From the NCBI GenBank assembly GCA_009746045.1, contig RPFO01000154.1, positions 8,151,693 through 8,215,692 on the forward strand: a stretch of 64,000 nucleotides of DNA. Reading direction: 5' to 3'. The DNA is from Mesostigma viride. Lineage: Eukaryota; Streptophyta; Mesostigmatophyceae; Mesostigmatales; Mesostigmataceae. Both the position numbers and the translations under genes were made by a program. The notes beneath the pieces were generated by a model. That model was given only the letters and a program-made list of their open reading frames with translations, was not told the DNA's origin and did no database searches. Below, piece after piece: positions 63,343-64,000 of the stretch (positions are counted from its first letter, which is position 1; each line of letters begins with the position of its first letter).

Positions 63343-64000
63343 CTACTGTTCCCCCTCCCCCCCCAAATCCATAGGAACTAACCCCGAAGAAGACCCTGGC
63401 GAAAAAGCCACTGCTGGAGGGTCACGAGGGAGCGAAGAGGGTGCGGGAGCCTGATTATCATAGGGGAACCCTGGGGATCCTGTCTGCACAGCATTCAGCC
63501 TACTAGGGGTAGCTGAAGGGATGCGTCCTGAAGTAGGACGAATAGGAGCACGCTGAGGGGTACGAGGAGGGCGAGCGTCGGGATGAGGGGGAGCACCCGA
63601 AAGGAACTTGGGGCACTCACGTTTAAGATGACCTACTTCCTTACAATGATAGCATGTGATATGAGAGACATCAAGGGCTGAAAGGTCAGTAACACAGATA
63701 TCTAATTCTTCTACATAGGAGTTCTCCTCCTCAGGGGTAAGGATAATATTATTAATACGGGAACGGGTAGGAAGAGAAGGGGTGGTGAAGAAATCTGCTA
63801 CACGCAAGAGATGCTGGCGCACATGCTTGAGGGGCAGATCAGTAAAACGGTAGGCAGAGAACTGGCGCTTGACTTCACGTAATAAGGGTCTACTGAGGCC
63901 TTGTAGGAAGCGAGCACGTACTTCTGCACCCGACAAATCCCTAATTCGTACCATCTGAGCATCAAACTCTTTCATATACTCTTTGAAGGACTTGGTACCC
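63343..64000 (-). pseudogene. gag: Gag C-terminal part of Gypsy-B2 (runs off the window)
   Basis: 211+ codons, from the capsid end (MKEFDAQMVRIRDLSGAEVR) through the CCHC knuckle CYHCKEVGHLKREC to the same Gly-rich stop region as Gypsy-B1. The part seen is intact; the start is outside. The G8 run and stem at its end are conserved. Listed as partial rather than broken. Confidence 0.85.

Larger units (their letters stand above)
52676..64000 (-). mobile_element. Gypsy-B2: second Gypsy-B element, 5' end beyond window
   Basis: In its own direction: gag (from beyond 64000 to 63343), pol (63300-56006, split by TRGAG-1), ORF3 (55929-53619), polypurine tract (53249-53262), 3' LTR (53248-52676). Very close to Gypsy-B1 in pol, but its LTR is more different. 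Single-base indels occur in the pol start, integrase and ORF3. Confidence 0.9.

Overview
The window is eukaryotic nuclear DNA made almost entirely of transposable elements inserted into and beside one another. There are no bacterial operons, rRNA genes, CRISPR arrays or confidently intact host genes. The lineage cannot be fixed from the sequence. An algal or other protist genome is my guess, based on the compact chromodomain Ty3/gypsy elements, an unusual Ty1/copia lineage and the mixed base composition; this is inference.

Layout. 1-9479: Gypsy-A1 (+), its 5' LTR outside the window, with ORF0, gag, a broken pol and a broken ORF3. 9480-13580: foldback and MITE-like inverted repeats that host four plus-strand 3' pieces of one LINE family (LINE-X), plus one minus-strand piece. 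13581-21076: Copia-C1 (+), inserted in LINE-X copy d. 21229-22420: decayed intronless ORFs of unknown, possibly viral, origin (-). 22421-23175: foldback FB1. 23181-35019: Gypsy-B1 (+) with two LINE-Y insertions in its RT. 35020-37790: another LINE-Y piece, foldbacks FB2-FB4 (FB4 is a perfect 206-bp palindrome) and low-information DNA. 37791-51799: Gypsy-A2 (-), a gag-only derivative split by Copia-C2 (+, 40167-47989). 51800-52675: a CT microsatellite and possible host sequence. 52676-64000: Gypsy-B2 (-), running off the window and split by a gag-only LTR element, TRGAG-1 (58686-61885, +).

Working together. The Gypsy-A and Gypsy-B families share an order: ORF0 (RNase H1/caulimovirus-type hybrid-binding domain), gag with a CCHC knuckle, pol (PR-RT-RNase H-IN-chromodomain) and a large ORF3 after pol. 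Gypsy-B also has a small ORF that begins inside the LTR and crosses the primer binding site. Comparing two Gypsy-B LTRs, its first 31 codons differ at 11 positions, all synonymous third bases. The Copia-C family has LTR ends AGTT...AACT, an extra ORF before gag, a protease-like fold between integrase and RT, and HGDD in place of YVDD. Two elements carry only gag yet have (near-)identical LTR pairs, so they probably moved recently using proteins supplied in trans.

Most element boundaries are supported by matching LTR pairs and target site duplications read directly from the sequence. Many coding regions carry single-base frameshifts, often in G homopolymers. Some could be assembly errors, and I cannot separate these from real mutations.
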